Shown one piece after another: positions 48,263 through 49,888 of a stretch of DNA of 49,888 nt. Positions within the stretch are counted from its first letter, which is position 1; each line of letters begins with the position of its first letter. This DNA is from Delftia tsuruhatensis NBRC 16741. Its GTDB lineage: Bacteria > Pseudomonadota > Gammaproteobacteria > Burkholderiales > Burkholderiaceae_C. Position numbers and translations under genes: made by a program. The stretch is from assembly GCF_001571325.1 (NCBI RefSeq), contig NZ_BCTO01000069.1, forward strand, positions 1 to 49,888, given 5' to 3'. Under the pieces are notes generated by a model that saw only the letters and a list, made by a program, of their open reading frames with translations, made no database searches and was not told where the DNA came from.

Positions 48263-49053
48263 GCGGCGCGGCCACACCTATCTCCATCCCCACCCCGGCC
48301 CTGGAGGCCAAGGGCCTGGTGCGCCGCTTTGGCGCGCTGCTGGCCACCGACCATGTCTCGCTGTCGCTGGCGCCTGGCGAGATCCATGCGCTGATCGGCC
48401 CCAATGGCGCGGGCAAGTCCACGCTCATCCATCTGCTGTCGGGCACGCTGGCGGCCGACGCCGGCACCCTGGCACTGGCCGGGCGCGACGTGAGCGCGCT
48501 CAACGCCCACCAGCGCGTGGCGGCGGGGCTGTCGCGGTCGTTCCAGATCACCAACATCTTCAAGCAGTCCAGCGTGCTGGACAACCTGGCGCTGGCCGTG
48601 CAGGCGCATGCGGGCAGCAGTTTCCGCTTCTGGCGCCCGCGCGCGGCCGAGACCGAGCTCTACGAGCAGGCCCGCGAGCTGGCGCGCGAATGCGCCATCG
48701 ACGCCAGCCTGCTGCAGCGCCCCGCAGGCACGCTGCCGCATGGCGAGCAGCGCAAGCTGGAATTCGCGCTGGCCCTGGCCGCACGGCCCAGCGTGCTGCT
48801 GCTGGACGAACCCATGGCCGGCATGGGGCCTGATGAAACACTGCGCCTGACCGAGCTGATCGAATCCCTGCGCGGCCGCGCCGCCATGCTGCTGGTGGAG
48901 CACGACATGCAGGCCGTGTTCCGCCTGGCCGACCGCATCTCCGTGCTGGTCTACGGCCGCATCATCGCCACCGGCACGCCCGGCGAGATACGTGGCAACG
49001 CCGATGTGCGCCAGGCCTACCTGGGAGACGAAGAAGTGAAGGAGGGCGCGTGA
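48259..49053 (+). CDS. livG: Branched-chain-type ABC transporter ATP-binding protein LivG
   Basis: A 264-residue ATPase: Walker A GPNGAGKST, LSRSFQITNIF for the Q-loop, Walker B VLLLDEPMAGM and the H-loop LVEHDMQAVF. The signature is LPHGEQRKLEF, with His where Ser/Tyr is usual, as in many LivG proteins of this group. Tight overlaps on both sides place it firmly in the operon. Confidence 0.94.
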   Translation: MSGAATPISIPTPALEAKGLVRRFGALLATDHVSLSLAPGEIHALIGPNGAGKSTLIHLLSGTLAADAGTLALAGRDVSALNAHQRVAAGLSRSFQITNIFKQSSVLDNLALAVQAHAGSSFRFWRPRAAETELYEQARELARECAIDASLLQRPAGTLPHGEQRKLEFALALAARPSVLLLDEPMAGMGPDETLRLTELIESLRGRAAMLLVEHDMQAVFRLADRISVLVYGRIIATGTPGEIRGNADVRQAYLGDEEVKEGA

Positions 49054-49766
49054 TGCTCGAAATGCAGGCCGTGCAAAGCGGCTACGGACCCAGCCAGGTG
49101 CTGTTCGGCGTGGACCTGCGCATCGAGGCAGGCCAGGTCGTCACCCTGCTGGGCCGCAACGGCATGGGCAAGACCACGCTGCTTCGCACGCTGCTGGGCC
49201 AGCTGCCGCTGCGCGCCGGCCGCATGGTGTTTGCCGGGCAGGACATCGCCGGCTGGGCCACCGACCGCATCGCCCGTGCCGGCGTGGCCATCGTGCCCGA
49301 AGGTCGCCAGTGCTTTCCCAACCTCACGGTGCGCGAGCACCTGACGGCCTTTGTGGCACATCGCAATTCGGGCAGTCCCGGCGCGGCCGAGCCCTGGACG
49401 CCCGAGCGCGTGTTCGCGCTGTTCCCCCGCCTGGGCGAGCGCGCCTCCAACATGGGCAACCAACTGTCGGGCGGTGAACAGCAAATGCTGGCCATAGGCC
49501 GCGCCCTGGTCACCAACCCGCGCCTGCTCATCCTGGACGAAGCCACCGAGGGCCTGGCCCCCCGCATCCGCGAAGAGATCTGGTCCTGCCTGGCCCAGCT
49601 GCGCGCCGCTGGCCAGACCATCCTGGTCATCGACAAATACGTGGAGCGCCTGCTGGGCCTGGCCGACCGCCACCTCATCCTGGAGCGCGGCAAGGTCGTG
49701 TGGAGCGGAGACTCGGCCGCGCTGGATGGGGATAGAGCGCTGTGGGAACGGTATTTGGGAGTGTGA
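49053..49766 (+). CDS. livF: Branched-chain-type ABC transporter ATP-binding protein LivF
   Basis: A 237-residue ATPase: GYGPSQVLFGVDLRIEAG, Walker A GRNGMGKTT, LFPRLGERASNMGNQLSGGEQQMLAIGRALVTNP, Walker B LLILDEATEGLAP. The ATG at 49053 lies in TGATG with the livG stop, after AAGGAGG; a GTG at 49050 is the alternative. It ends the operon; 122 bases follow to the window edge. Confidence 0.94.
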   Translation: MLEMQAVQSGYGPSQVLFGVDLRIEAGQVVTLLGRNGMGKTTLLRTLLGQLPLRAGRMVFAGQDIAGWATDRIARAGVAIVPEGRQCFPNLTVREHLTAFVAHRNSGSPGAAEPWTPERVFALFPRLGERASNMGNQLSGGEQQMLAIGRALVTNPRLLILDEATEGLAPRIREEIWSCLAQLRAAGQTILVIDKYVERLLGLADRHLILERGKVVWSGDSAALDGDRALWERYLGV

Positions 49767-49818
49767 GCACGCGCAATGCATTCGCAGTTCAAGGCGAAAT
49801 TCAAGGCGCGATGGAGGG

Positions 49819-49858
49819 TTGAATGGCATTGAAGATCAATGGGTGGCATGCCATTCAA
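49819..49858. repeat. 11-bp inverted repeat downstream of the Liv operon
   Basis: TTGAATGGCAT (49819-49829) and ATGCCATTCAA (49848-49858) are perfect inverted copies with an 18-base loop. It may stop the Liv transcript or be an operator for the next gene outside the window. A direct repeat of TTCAAGGCG lies just upstream. Confidence 0.5.
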
Positions 49859-49888
49859 ATACATGCCTGTATCCAAGATGGGGAATTT

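Noticed and set aside
1..49888. CRISPR arrays, tRNA, rRNA, phage or insertion sequences
   Set aside because: No regularly spaced repeats, cloverleaf with CCA, rRNA motifs, integrase or transposase frames were seen.

Overview
The window is GC-rich DNA from a Gram-negative betaproteobacterium, most likely a Delftia/Comamonas-type member of the Comamonadaceae (Burkholderiales). The signs are a Bug-type (TctC) solute-binding protein, a Burkholderiales-type porin, a chemoreceptor with a C-terminal xWExF pentapeptide, a chromosomal class D beta-lactamase, a full Liv (HAAT) ABC operon, and many one-component regulators beside catabolic genes. It reads as chromosome: no insertion sequence, phage module, rRNA, tRNA or CRISPR array was seen. 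The genus assignment is inference.

Layout. 1-5.7 kb: the N-terminus of a secreted Gly-rich (RHS/YD-repeat-like) protein, a LysR regulator followed by a small HExxH protein, a pyridoxamine-oxidase-like protein, an acyl-CoA synthetase, a class D beta-lactamase and a small hypothetical. 5.7-7.2 kb: an Rrf2 regulator overlapping a thioredoxin-reductase-like flavoprotein. 7.2-12.9 kb: a probable aromatic-ester uptake and degradation cluster (tannase/MHETase-like lipoprotein esterase, porin and Bug protein on the minus strand; divergent amidohydrolase; MarR regulator) with a 21-bp palindrome in the divergent promoter. 13.0-16.6 kb: a lipoprotein CocE-type hydrolase preceded by four 11-bp-phased CTTCAG repeats, then TetR and an acyltransferase-like membrane protein.

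16.7-22.9 kb is the standout. A TPP riboswitch (THI element) with a downstream hairpin over the Shine-Dalgarno precedes six tightly packed genes: a LuxE-like acyl-protein synthetase, a LuxC-like acyl-CoA reductase, an ABC ATPase, a permease, a THI5-like solute-binding protein and an SDR. LuxE and LuxC keep their acyl-carrying cysteines, but there is no luciferase. Together they suggest thiamin-repressed import of a carboxylated thiamin precursor or breakdown product, reduced acid to aldehyde to alcohol for salvage. The substrate is inferred.

22.9-29.4 kb: a chemoreceptor, an AraC regulator and a large surface protein that carries an N-terminal signal peptide, a mid-chain exosortase-like segment and a C-terminal RTX/type I secretion signal. 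29.5-32.8 kb: an unusual three-gene unit (acyl-CoA dehydrogenase-like, PhnD-like protein without signal peptide, TusA-like plus diiron ferritin-like fusion). 33-38.8 kb: GAF-EAL and GGDEF proteins, an AraC/racemase pair, a VOC pseudogene and a lone CbiM-like permease. 39-41.6 kb: a MerR regulator divergent from an SDR epimerase in visibly AT-richer DNA, then a PanE-like reductase. 41.8-43.5 kb: a Cache-GGDEF cyclase with a (A/T/S)-T-(Q/H)-(G/S) repeat insertion. 43.5-49.8 kb: MarR plus arylformamidase-like hydrolase, divergent from a complete Liv-type branched-chain amino acid/aromatic ABC transporter operon.
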